Of a DNA stretch of 64,000 bases, positions 53,834 to 62,888 are shown piece by piece; the stretch's first letter is position 1; each line of letters opens with the position of its first letter. The notes below the pieces were generated by a model. That model was not told the DNA's origin and did no database searches. It saw only the letters and a list, made by a program, of their open reading frames with translations. A program made the translations under genes and the position numbers. Source of the DNA: Rhizophagus irregularis (Eukaryota; Glomeromycota; Glomeromycetes; Glomerales; Glomeraceae); contig NC_089432.1 of NCBI RefSeq assembly GCF_026210795.1, positions 3,906,001-3,970,000 on the forward strand, written 5' to 3'.

Positions 53834-54820
53834 TCATTTTCCAATTTTGTCATGATATTTCTTCTGTTGTTCTTGTGCTTTTTCAATATTCTTCTTCGCT
53901 TCATATCTTTTTATTGGTAATTCTTCTATTATATGTTCTATTCTTTTAATCATTGTAATTCCTTTAACTTCTTCATCATTCGGTAATATTACTTTTCTTC
54001 CATAAGTTAAATAAAATGGTGTCATTTTACTTGATTTCTGTATTTTACTTCTATATGCAAACAATATTGGTGCTATTCTTTGATCCCAATTTTTATCTTC
54101 ATATTCTCTATTTCTATATATCGTTAATTTTTCTTTTACTAATTTCGCCAATGATTCTATTAATGTTTTATTAAATCGTTCTACTAATCCATTTGTTTTA
54201 GGGTGATAAGGAGTTGAGAATTTATGTTGAACATTAAATTTTTCTGTAAGATCTTTAGTTAATTGATTATTAAATTCCGATCCGTTATCTGTAAGTATTT
54301 TCTTTGGACATCCATGTCGACAAATTATTTCTTCATAAATGAATTTTGATATTTCTTTTGCATTTGCTTCTTTTATTGCTTTTGCTTCTGGCCATTTCGT
54401 AAAGAAATCTATTGCTACTACTATATATTTATTTCCTTCTTCTGTTCTTGGTAATGGTCCTATTACATCTATTCCAATCATATGAAAAGGTTCTTTTACT
54501 TCTATTGGATGTAATTCATGTAACCCTTGTGGATTATTTCTTCTTTGACAATTATCACAACTTTTTACATATTTTTCTACATCTCGTTTCATATTCTTCC
54601 ACCAATATTTTTCCTTTACTTTTTCATATGTAGCTTGAATTCCAAAATGTGCTGATAATTCATGATCATGCATCATATACATTATTCCTTCTAATTCAAA
54701 TCTTCTTATTATTCTAAATTTATTTTCATCTTTAATTTTATATAAAACTCCATTTTCTTGTATGTATTTTTCTTCTTTTTCTATATTCTTTAAAATTTTA
54801 TCATATTCTTTTTCATCCAT
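53834..54820 (-). CDS. Integrase of LTR element 2
   Basis: 328 residues from ATG at 54820. Zinc module (HDHELSAHFG, CDNCQRRN), rve core with IGIDVIGP, ILTDNGSEF and KTNGLVERFNKTL for the catalytic D, D and E. The GPY/F module lies farther on, to about 53600 (WKGPYYIHEI). The start overlaps the end of the small upstream ORF by 8 bases. Confidence 0.9.
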   Translation of the reverse strand: MDEKEYDKILKNIEKEEKYIQENGVLYKIKDENKFRIIRRFELEGIMYMMHDHELSAHFGIQATYEKVKEKYWWKNMKRDVEKYVKSCDNCQRRNNPQGLHELHPIEVKEPFHMIGIDVIGPLPRTEEGNKYIVVAIDFFTKWPEAKAIKEANAKEISKFIYEEIICRHGCPKKILTDNGSEFNNQLTKDLTEKFNVQHKFSTPYHPKTNGLVERFNKTLIESLAKLVKEKLTIYRNREYEDKNWDQRIAPILFAYRSKIQKSSKMTPFYLTYGRKVILPNDEEVKGITMIKRIEHIIEELPIKRYEAKKNIEKAQEQQKKYHDKIGK

Positions 54821-54980
54821 TTGTTAATAAATTTTCTATTTCGTTTTCAAATGGTAAAATAAATTTTATTTCTTTATCTTCAAATAATACGCAATGATAA
54901 TTTATATTTGTATGAATTATAAATATATATATTTCTAATCCTATTCTTTCAATCATTTTTTTTTTTATCTCGTTATTCAT
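54813..54980 (-). CDS. Small 55-codon ORF between RT-RNase H and integrase
   Basis: Reads MNNEIKKKMIERIGLEIYIF, then HTNINYHCVLFEDKEIKFIL and ENEIENLLTNG. Its last 8 bases overlap the integrase start (ATGGATGA). Such coupling could allow reinitiation, which would express the integrase. It may alternatively be a chance frame in A-rich sequence. No family is recognised. Confidence 0.35.
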   Translation of the reverse strand: MNNEIKKKMIERIGLEIYIFIIHTNINYHCVLFEDKEIKFILPFENEIENLLTNG

Positions 54981-55013
54981 TACTATTTATTATTTTCTAA
55001 ACTTTTATCTTTC

Positions 55014-56441
55014 TCATATTAACCTTGACATCGCATCAGCATTCTTATTTTCTTTTCCTGGTTTATGTATTATCTCAAAATCATATTGTTGTAATTCCAT
55101 CATCCATCTTCCTCTTCTTCCTTTAGGAACTTTTGATGTACTTATAAATCCTTTTAATGCTGCATGGTCTGTTATTACTTTAAATTTTCTTCCAATTAAA
55201 TATTTATGAAAATATTTTATTTCCCAAAATACTGCTAAACATTCTAATTCTGTTATCAGATACCTCTTTTCTGCATTTACTAAACTTCTACTTGCATAAC
55301 TAATAACTATTTCTCTATTATTTTCATCTAATTGTTCTAATATAGCTCCTAATCCTTCTCCTGATGCATCTGTTATTAATATAAATTCCTTTTCAAAATT
55401 TGGATGTTGTAATATCAGATAATTTATTAATTTTTCTTTTAATTCTTCTAATGCTTTTTGTTGTTTATCTGTCCATACAAAAGGAACATTCTTTCTCGTT
55501 AATTCCATTATTGGTTTTACTATTTTTGAATATCCTTTCACAAATTTTCTATAATATGAACATAATCCATTTATTTCTCTTACTTGTTTGATATTCTTTG
55601 GCGGTTTTAAATTTTTGATCTTTTCTATTTTCTTTTCATCTGGTTTTAATCCATCTGTTCCTACTATATGTCCCAAATATTCTACATTCCTTTTCGCCCA
55701 TTCACATTTCTTTAACTTTAACATCATATTCGCCTTTCTTAATTCTTCTAATACTATTTTTATATGTTGTAAATGTTCATTCCAATCTTTCGAATATATT
55801 ATAATATCATCTATATATACGTTCATAAATTTATCTAAGTATTCTTTAAATATTTTATTCATTGTTCTTTGAAATATTGCCGGTGCATTTTTTAATCCAA
55901 ACGGCATAACATTAAATTCATATAATCCTTGACTACAAATAAATGCTGTCTTTTCCTTATCTTCTTCTTTCATCTCTATTTGCCAATATCCACTTGCTAA
56001 ATCAATTGTTGTAAACCATTTTGCTACTCTAAATTTTTCTAATAAGTCGTCTATTCTTGGCAAAGGATATGCGTCTGTTATCGTCATTTGATTTATTTTT
56101 CTAAAATCTATACAAAATCTTTTATCTCCTGTCTTCTTATTTACTATTACTACTGGTGACGACCATGGACTACATGATTCTTGTATTATTTCTTCTTTTA
56201 ACATTTTATCTATTTCTCTTTTTATTATTTCTCTATTTTCTGTACTTTCTCTATATGCTTTTTGATTTATTGGCATTTCATCTTTCAACCTTATATTGCA
56301 TTTTACTATATTTGTTTTACTTATTTTCTTATCCCCATATATACAAATATCTTCGTATTCTTTAACTAAATCTTTTAATTCTTTCTCTTGTAATTTCTCT
56401 AAATCTTTATATTTTATTTCATCTGTCCAATCTTTGTGCAT
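55014..56441 (-). CDS. RT-RNase H of LTR element 2
   Basis: 475 residues ending directly after the RNase H (KNADAMSRLI). RT landmarks: FTTIDLASGYWQIEM, VMPFGLKNAPAIFQ and catalytic VYIDDIIIYS; RNase H: LITDASGEGLGAIL and ITDHAALKGF. It aligns by eye along its whole length with residues 1-480 of the element 1 protein, which shows that the kinase-like tail of element 1 is an addition or has been lost here. Confidence 0.92.
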   Translation of the reverse strand: MHKDWTDEIKYKDLEKLQEKELKDLVKEYEDICIYGDKKISKTNIVKCNIRLKDEMPINQKAYRESTENREIIKREIDKMLKEEIIQESCSPWSSPVVIVNKKTGDKRFCIDFRKINQMTITDAYPLPRIDDLLEKFRVAKWFTTIDLASGYWQIEMKEEDKEKTAFICSQGLYEFNVMPFGLKNAPAIFQRTMNKIFKEYLDKFMNVYIDDIIIYSKDWNEHLQHIKIVLEELRKANMMLKLKKCEWAKRNVEYLGHIVGTDGLKPDEKKIEKIKNLKPPKNIKQVREINGLCSYYRKFVKGYSKIVKPIMELTRKNVPFVWTDKQQKALEELKEKLINYLILQHPNFEKEFILITDASGEGLGAILEQLDENNREIVISYASRSLVNAEKRYLITELECLAVFWEIKYFHKYLIGRKFKVITDHAALKGFISTSKVPKGRRGRWMMELQQYDFEIIHKPGKENKNADAMSRLI

Positions 56442-56473
56442 CTTTAATGTCTCTCCATTATTATGGCCAAGAC

Positions 56474-56975
56474 CTAATAGTTTTCCTCTATGATATGTCC
56501 TTTTTCTTCATTATTTATTAAATATATTTCTCGTTCACTTGTTTCTTCATATTCATTTTCACTATTTTCATCTTCACTATCATCACTATCATTATCGTCA
56601 TTAATATTTCTGTCATTATTTTCATATTCTATTGGTATTTCAATATCTTTTTCATCTTCTCTTAATATTAATATCTTTTCATTATAATCTATTATTCCTT
56701 TCTTTTCTCTTAACACATCATTTCCTAATATTAATTCTTTCTCTACTGATTCAATTACATCCCATTTCTGTGTTTTCATTTACTTTTATTGTTATTTCTA
56801 TTTTTCCTTTTGATGCAACTCTTGTTCCGTTAGCCATTATAAATCTAATATCACTCTTTTCTATTATTGGAATATTTAATTCTTTTCTTAATTTATCTGA
56901 TATTAAACTGACTGATGCTCCTGAATCTATTATTATTGATACTAATTTTCCTTTTATTATAACTTCACTTCTCAT
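56474..56975 (-). pseudogene. Protease region of LTR element 2
   Basis: The retropepsin core VSIIIDSGASVSLI lies near 56945, followed by DIRFIMANGTRV and, farther on, ELILGNDVLREKKG and an acidic tail (DDNDSDDSEDENSE). The arrangement equals that of element 1. Treated as a fossil part; it is broken about once. Confidence 0.75.
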
Positions 56976-57029
56976 TGCTCTAGTTTCACTTTTATTATCT
57001 GCACTTTTTATTTGTTGGTCTGAGTGTAG

Positions 57030-57344
57030 TCATGCATTATCATCTTCATCATAATTTCTAGCTATTCTTCTAAATTTTGGATTTTCATTGTAAATTTGTC
57101 CATATGTTATATTTGCTTTTTCATTAAACATATCCATTACATATTTTTCTGGTGGTACATTAACTCGTACTCTAATATTTTTATTTCCTCTTTTCATTCC
57201 TGGATTTGGACATTCTCTTATAAAATGACCTGTTAATCCACATCTTTCACATCGGTTATGTCTTCTTCTCGATTGATATGCTCTATCTCTATCTTCTTTA
57301 TTAGAAAATCCTCCTTTTCTTTCACCATCAATATCCATTTTCAT
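57030..57344 (-). CDS. Second zinc-knuckle frame downstream of Gag (LTR element 2)
   Basis: 104 residues with a classical CCHC knuckle CERCGLTGHFIRECP and a basic N-terminus (RDRAYQSRRRHNR). Its start overlaps the Gag stop by 4 bases. The ending ITYGQIYNENPKFRR matches the Gag C-terminus of element 1 (ITYGQLINGNPKYHK), so it corresponds to the end of a Gag-like protein, either by natural frame change or by a break. Confidence 0.65.
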   Translation of the reverse strand: MKMDIDGERKGGFSNKEDRDRAYQSRRRHNRCERCGLTGHFIRECPNPGMKRGNKNIRVRVNVPPEKYVMDMFNEKANITYGQIYNENPKFRRIARNYDEDDNA

Positions 57345-60300
57345 ATCATATTCTCTTTTGGTGGTATTGGGACATCTTCAATTTCCATCTCATTATAGTC
57401 ATTATCTAAATCTCTTCCATATTTTCTACCGCTTCTTAAAGTTGGAAATATTTCTTTTTCATAATTATATATTTCGTGATTATTATAATATTCATTATCA
57501 TTATATCCTTTATTATCATAATATCTTTCGTGATCCATTAAATTTATATTTCTATTATTATTATTATTTCTTCTTTCATTATTATTCCTATTAAAATTAT
57601 TTTGCGTTCTATAATTATTTCTTCGTCTTAATTGTGGACATTCTGGTCTTATATGACCTTCTTCATTGCATTCATAGCATCTCATAATTCTTGCATTTCT
57701 TGTATTTGTGTTTCTATTTATATTTCTTCTTTGTTGATTTTTTATCTCATTTAACCTTTCTTCCATAGCTATTTTTTCTGCTCTAAATTGTTCTAATGCT
57801 TTGCTTAATTCATCAATATCTTTTTCATTAACTGGCTTTTGCATCTTTCTATATATTTCATTTTCTTCTTTTTTATTCGTTTCTTCTTTTAAAATTTCTT
57901 CTATATTCTTTTCTTGTCTTATTTGTTCTATATTTACACCCGTTATTTTCATCATCAATTCATTTTTAGCTTCTTCTTCTCCTCTTGCTGTAATAATTGC
58001 ATCACTTAAATTTGTTGGATTACTTCTTCTAACTTGGTACCCCAATGTAGGTTCTAACCCTTGAATATAATAATTTACTTGATACATATCGTGTAATGCT
58101 TGACCTCTAGTTGCAATTCTTAATATTGACCTAAATCTTCTAATATATTCTTCAACACTCTCATTTTTTTCTTGTTTAATCCTTGTCAATTCTATCATTT
58201 TTCTTCTTTTAACATCTTCTCTAGTGAATCTATTAATTAATTTATTTTTCAAATTTCTATCATCATTATGATCACACCAGTTTACTAAATTAGCTGCTAC
58301 TCTTTCTTTTTCTTCATTATACCATTGTAATGCAGTTCCTCTTAAACATGTTATTGCTACATTTGCTTTATTTTGTCTACATATACCTCCTCCAACATTT
58401 CCTTCTGTTCTTCCACTTACTGTAAATGTTACTTCAAATTGTCTAATCCAATCGTTAACATCTTCATCTTCTTTTCCACTAAAAGTTGGCATACCTACTA
58501 TTCCTCCCATTCCTGCAGTTTGAATTCTATCTAATAAAGTTTGTCCTGCTCCTAATGCATTATCTAATGCATTAGGTGCGAGTCCTATAGCATTTTCTAC
58601 TATTCTTCTCATTTGTGCTTCTGTTGCCATGTTTAATAATATATTTTCCTGTAAATTATAATCAGATAGTTCACTTTCTGTATCAGAATTTTCAATATCA
58701 GAATCCTTAATATTCAACAAATTATTCGAATCTGAATTTTGACTTAAGCCAGAATCTTCTGTATTTATAATATTTTCATCATTATTTCCAGTTTCATTCT
58801 CATTGAAGTCTTCAGAATTTCCTTCCCAAATCTCATGTTCTTCTGGATCTAATATTTCTCCAATCTTTTCTGAATCATCTGAATTATCATTTTCTTCTTC
58901 ACTCTCTTCAATCTCGAATTTCTTTAAGTACTCATCCAATATTCTCCTTATTTCCCTTTCTGATTCATTTTTATATTCTTGAAATTTTCTTATAAAGTCT
59001 GCACTTAATATATCAACATCTCTATATCCCATACTTATTAATCTTAATAATTCTCCATCAGAAACTTCAATTTCTAAAACTTTAATTAAATTTCTTAGCT
59101 GTTCTAATCTTTTCTCCATTTCCGTTTCATCATCCAATTTATTCTCGTCTTCCAAATTTTCTGGTCCTTTTTCATAACAACTTTTACATATCTTTTCTAT
59201 AAATTCTTCATTATATTCTACCGCTTCTATTGCTTCTTTCTTTAATATTATTTTATTGCACATTGGACATTCTCTCGTATACATATAATGCCATATTTTT
59301 AATTCTTCTTCTATTCCTTTATCACCTAATTCTTCAATAGTTTTGTAAAAACTCATAAATTCTTTAGTCTTCATTATTTCATATTCCACTCTGAAATTTA
59401 TTATTCGTCTTATCTCTTCAATATCAATTTCATAACCATTCTCTAACCAATAATTTCTGTATGTTCTTTCTATATATTCATCTCCTTCATTCGAACTTAG
59501 TTCTCCCGCATCATCTGAACTTTCCAGTTCTCCTACATCACTTTGTTCTTCAACAAAACCTTTTGCCTCTACAATTTTCCTTATTATTTTATCTGTTATA
59601 TCGTCATTTGTCCATGGTCTCAGGTATTTATTTCCATCCCACCATTGATATGTTATACTTTTCTGAAACTTCCTGACTTTCTCTCTATTCTCTTCTTCTA
59701 CTATATTTTCTTCTAAATGCAATATTTCCTTGAAATATCTCATAGTACCATATCCTTTGTTTTTGATGGTTATTGATTCTGTCTTTTCTAACCATTCTTC
59801 AAATTTTGCAAATCTTATATCCAATTCATCATCTTCTATAATATATCTATATGTTAACAATTCCCTATTTCCTAATAGATTCTCTTCTGTTCGATCGTCT
59901 AATATAAACTCATTATCTTCACTCAATATGTAATGTTCACAGATCACTTTTATCACTGATATAATTCCCATTTTTCTGTAATCTGATTTATTTCTATACC
60001 TAATTGACCTTACAACTATATCTAACAGTTTTTCCCCTTCTTTTCTTATTTTTTCAAATTCTCTATTTCTTTTCTTTTTACTAGATGGATAACTTTCTTC
60101 CCCATCCTTTCTTGTTAGTATTATATATTCCATTAATTTTACATATGTATTTCTGTTATAACTCATCGCTTCTAATATTACTTTTTGAAAAATCTTCCAA
60201 AATCTTTTAAACCAATCTTCTATCTCTATTTCATCAGTACTATAACATTTTAGACATGAAGGGTCCACTTGATATTCTTTTCTTAATTCATTATGTTTCT

Positions 60301-60352
60301 CTATTTCATGTCTATTCTTAATCTCTTCTAACTCATCGTATATATCAGACAT
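57341..60352 (-). CDS. Gag of LTR element 2 with long N-terminal extension
   Basis: 1003 residues from ATG at 60352. The first 540 residues hold modules like those of element 1 (EIRRIINFRVEYEIMKTKEF, LLRLISMGYRDVDIL) with C-x-x-C pairs (CLKC, CPMC, CKSC), then the acidic SDDSEKIGEILDPEE linker. The retro_gag block starts near residue 620 (MPTFSGKEDEDVNDWIRQF, LRGTALQWYNEE, YIQGLEPTLGYQVR). A CCHC knuckle CYECNEEGHIRPECP follows near 910. The last 90 residues are N, R and Y rich. Confidence 0.88.
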   Translation of the reverse strand: MSDIYDELEEIKNRHEIEKHNELRKEYQVDPSCLKCYSTDEIEIEDWFKRFWKIFQKVILEAMSYNRNTYVKLMEYIILTRKDGEESYPSSKKKRNREFEKIRKEGEKLLDIVVRSIRYRNKSDYRKMGIISVIKVICEHYILSEDNEFILDDRTEENLLGNRELLTYRYIIEDDELDIRFAKFEEWLEKTESITIKNKGYGTMRYFKEILHLEENIVEEENREKVRKFQKSITYQWWDGNKYLRPWTNDDITDKIIRKIVEAKGFVEEQSDVGELESSDDAGELSSNEGDEYIERTYRNYWLENGYEIDIEEIRRIINFRVEYEIMKTKEFMSFYKTIEELGDKGIEEELKIWHYMYTRECPMCNKIILKKEAIEAVEYNEEFIEKICKSCYEKGPENLEDENKLDDETEMEKRLEQLRNLIKVLEIEVSDGELLRLISMGYRDVDILSADFIRKFQEYKNESEREIRRILDEYLKKFEIEESEEENDNSDDSEKIGEILDPEEHEIWEGNSEDFNENETGNNDENIINTEDSGLSQNSDSNNLLNIKDSDIENSDTESELSDYNLQENILLNMATEAQMRRIVENAIGLAPNALDNALGAGQTLLDRIQTAGMGGIVGMPTFSGKEDEDVNDWIRQFEVTFTVSGRTEGNVGGGICRQNKANVAITCLRGTALQWYNEEKERVAANLVNWCDHNDDRNLKNKLINRFTREDVKRRKMIELTRIKQEKNESVEEYIRRFRSILRIATRGQALHDMYQVNYYIQGLEPTLGYQVRRSNPTNLSDAIITARGEEEAKNELMMKITGVNIEQIRQEKNIEEILKEETNKKEENEIYRKMQKPVNEKDIDELSKALEQFRAEKIAMEERLNEIKNQQRRNINRNTNTRNARIMRCYECNEEGHIRPECPQLRRRNNYRTQNNFNRNNNERRNNNNNRNINLMDHERYYDNKGYNDNEYYNNHEIYNYEKEIFPTLRSGRKYGRDLDNDYNEMEIEDVPIPPKENMI

Positions 60353-60597
60353 TTTTTATTTACTTAAACATTTCATAATTTCACTTTTATTTATATTTTA
60401 TAAAATTTTATCATCATTTAGATTACTATTTTATCTTTTACTTCTTTTAAAATACAATTTAAATTTTAATATTTTCAAAGTTCCAGCTTTGATTCTATAC
60501 TTTCTTTATACATTCTATAATATAATTTATAATTTATAATCGCGATTTTATTTATAAACTTTCTATATCTTGCGCAAATAAACTGTGATCAAGGCTA

Positions 60598-60715
60598 GGG
60601 ATTATTTATAACTGGGGCCACCCAGTATCAGACTAATATGATCACTAACAAAGGCTTATTTATACTGGGTCCTCCCAGTGTGCTCTTATTTATACTGGGG
60701 TTCTCCCAGTTTTAT
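60598..60715 (-). repeat. Three repeated ACTGGG..CCCAGT hairpins
   Basis: Three stems of the form ACTGGG-loop-CCCAGT, each preceded on the plus strand by TTATTTATA, lie at 60611-60626, 60664-60679 and 60694-60710. Loops are 4-5 bases and differ in sequence while the stems stay intact, which suggests that the fold is what matters. Confidence 0.8.
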
Positions 60716-61360
60716 ATACGAAATTAAACTTTTTAATAACTCTTAATCTTTTTCTTATATTAACTTCTAAAATATTTATTTCAACTCTATTTCATATTAT
60801 TTTACTTCTCACATTTCATTTTGTTTACGCAACATGCTTACATAATTTCTTTTATTATATTATTTTATTTCATATAATTCATTATTATCTTTTATAATCT
60901 TTCATATCATTCTTTTTATCGTAATAAAATTATTTCTCATATATTAAATAATAACATTTCAATATTTCTCATATTTACAATATCTTTTAATTTTCTCTTT
61001 CATTTAGTAACCTGTACCGGGCTTGCCTTTACCTTCTTCATAGAAGTATAGTAGTTTACGGGTTTGTTACTAATAACTTTTCTTTTCTTATAATACTTTT
61101 CAAATTTTTCAATCATTTATTAACTTTTTATTATTCACAAAATTCATTCTCATTATAAATTTTTATTTTCATTCAATTTTAAATCTTTTCATTATTATCT
61201 TGAATATTTCATTTATCTTTTCGATATATACTTTTTCAATATATTGTATATTTTCATTTCTCATATATTCTGTAATATTCCTTTTTCATAATATTACTTT
61301 TACTATATCTTTTTCATATATAGTAACATTTTTCTCATATTTCAGATAAGTCTTCTTTAT

Positions 61361-61566
61361 CTTATCATTTCTTTGATGATTTCACATATCATCCTTCCTT
61401 TCTTATATTTCTTTGATGATTTCACATATCATCTTTCCTTTCTTATATTTCTTTGATGATTTCTCATATCATCTTTCCTTTCTTATATTTCTTTGATGAT
61501 TTCTCATATCATCTTTCCTTTCTTATATTTCTTTGATGATTTCTCATATCATCTTTCCTTTCTTAT
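61361..61566. repeat. Five tandem copies of a 40-bp unit
   Basis: CTTTGATGATTTC starts at 61371, 61411, 61451, 61491 and 61531, so the period is 40 bp. Units contain the inverted words TGATGAT and ATCATC and the tail TTTCCTTTCTTATATTT. Located in the leader of LTR element 2 near its primer binding site. Confidence 0.9.
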
Positions 61567-61659
61567 TAATTTCACAAATTTTTCTTTCATTTTCTCATAT
61601 ACTTTTCTTTTATTTCTCATTTAGATCTTGTATGAAGACAACAATCTTTTATTTTCTCA

Positions 61660-61671
61660 TGAGCATGCACC
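61660..61671 (-). promoter_or_regulatory. Primer binding site of LTR element 2
   Basis: TGGTGCATGCTC on the minus strand, 4 bases after the 5' LTR; identical to the 12 bases in element 1 at 27224-27235. The site should pair with a tRNA ending in GAGCATGCACCA. Confidence 0.75.
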
Positions 61672-61675
61672 AAAA

Positions 61676-62250
61676 ATGTGATACGCCGCCCATAGGACAT
61701 TAAAATAAAATATCGTATGTTGCCACCGACGTGTTGAGTTCATGTAGTCTCTATGCTTGGTTTAAAATAAAAATTAGTTACAAAACATTAATAAACCATT
61801 AATTAAAATAATTAATGTGGCACTTTTTACTCATAAGAAAAAGGCAAAAAGAATGTGTTAGTTTTTATTAAGGGCGAATTAAAAATTTTTTATTTTTCTA
61901 AAAAATTGAACTCTGGAATTTCCTATCGAAATCCACTTGTATTTATACATTTTAAGAAAATCATTTCTACTATCTACTACTCTTTCTCTATTAAAATTCT
62001 AAGAATAATAAGAAATAAAAGATGTATTATCATATGACTTTCTTGTTACACTAAACTAAACTATAAATATAATTTTATTGGCTAATTATTTATCCATCGG
62101 CTAAATATTTATCCGTCACTTACTGCGCCATGTGACTTGTCACGTGACTTTTGTATTCCCAACTGTTTCTTCTTGTGTAACCATATCATGTGACCTACTG
62201 CGCCACAGGATTTACTGCGTCATTTATCTATTATATTTTCGGTTATTACA
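61676..62250 (-). repeat. 5' LTR of element 2
   Basis: Partner of 52954-53527, with about five differences in 575 bases. It carries the element promoter in the minus direction. It abuts the target duplication CCAC at 62251-62254, beyond which the host exon resumes. Confidence 0.94.
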
Positions 62251-62888
62251 CCACCTACGATAAGTTAACGAAATAGCTAATGTCATTGCATAAATCTAGA
62301 CGAAGTAGGAATAATTACAAGAAGAAGGGAAAACTCAATAGTAACGATCATTGTCTACACGCAAATAGGAGGATGAATGACGTAAGAATTTTGGTTGTTT
62401 TTAGTTAAATATAAACGTTTTACCCATGTTATTTTGCGTTTAGAAAAAAATTCGTCAACTAAAAGCTGCCAAAGTTTTATATGATAAAGACAACGTGAGA
62501 ATCACTCACTATGAAAAACAAGAGATGATCAATATCATTCAAGATATCAGATATCATTCACCGGAGTTGAGTAAAACGGATGAGGAAAATGCGTCGGAAA
62601 AATGTCAAATAGTTGTGTATAATCGATCATGGAGATCATCGGAGGTATGTACTAACTTTCGATTTATTATAGTAATTTATAGATTTACACTAACTTGTTT
62701 CTTTCTAGTTAAAAACTTTTTTTAGGGAAGTATTGGATCCTTATTTATTTACACAACAAAACGCACAACTAACCAGACGTAGAAATTATGACGATACGTT
62801 GCAAAATTTTGACGTCCAACCTCCGAACGATGCACCACAATGGACGTATGTAGAACCAGGAAATGGTAATAATGTGATTCCGATATAG

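Larger units (their letters stand above)
60353..61675 (-). other. Leader region of LTR element 2
   Basis: A 1.3-kb A/T-rich stretch without a gene. It contains three similar hairpins (60611-60626, 60664-60679, 60694-60710), a 40-bp tandem array (61361-61566) and the primer binding site (61660-61671). Such leaders in LTR elements often hold dimerisation or packaging signals. Confidence 0.6.
52954..62250 (-). mobile_element. Ty3-type LTR retrotransposon (element 2)
   Basis: A 9.3-kb minus-strand element with LTRs of 574-575 bp (TGTGA..TTACA) that differ at about five positions, so it is young but older than element 1. The 4-bp target duplication CCAC lies at 52950-52953 and 62251-62254. Order from the 5' LTR: leader, Gag (60352-57341), a second zinc-knuckle frame (57344-57030), protease (56975-56474), RT-RNase H (56441-55014), a 55-codon ORF (54980-54813), integrase (54820-53834 with GPY/F to about 53600). 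It has no kinase domain. It is related to element 1 in gene plan and primer site but not in LTR sequence. A few breaks, about two or three. Confidence 0.92.
51745..62888 (+). pseudogene. Multi-exon gene of unknown function, split by LTR element 2
   Basis: I infer exons 51745-52253, 52341-52575, 52647-52737, 52808-52953, then after the LTR element 62255-62381, 62444-62644 and 62709-62888, with GT..AG introns of 61-88 bp. Landmarks: MSKDTSQNINKKREKEG, 16-residue repeats SNTKSSSSLSASRTSL, a coiled coil (LRADNMELQYKIDKLNKELE), an acidic stretch, KQLIPELMKSLKPNFNP just before the insertion, then DKLTK, HKSRRSRNNYKKKGKL, YHSPELSKTDEEN, RSWRSSE and a final RRRNYDDTLQNFD. TAG at 62274 replaces an expected tryptophan; TGA at 51895 and two frame changes lie in exon 1. 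It resembles a multi-copy fungal family that I recognise but cannot assign a role. The insertion in exon 4 alone would inactivate it. Confidence 0.6.
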
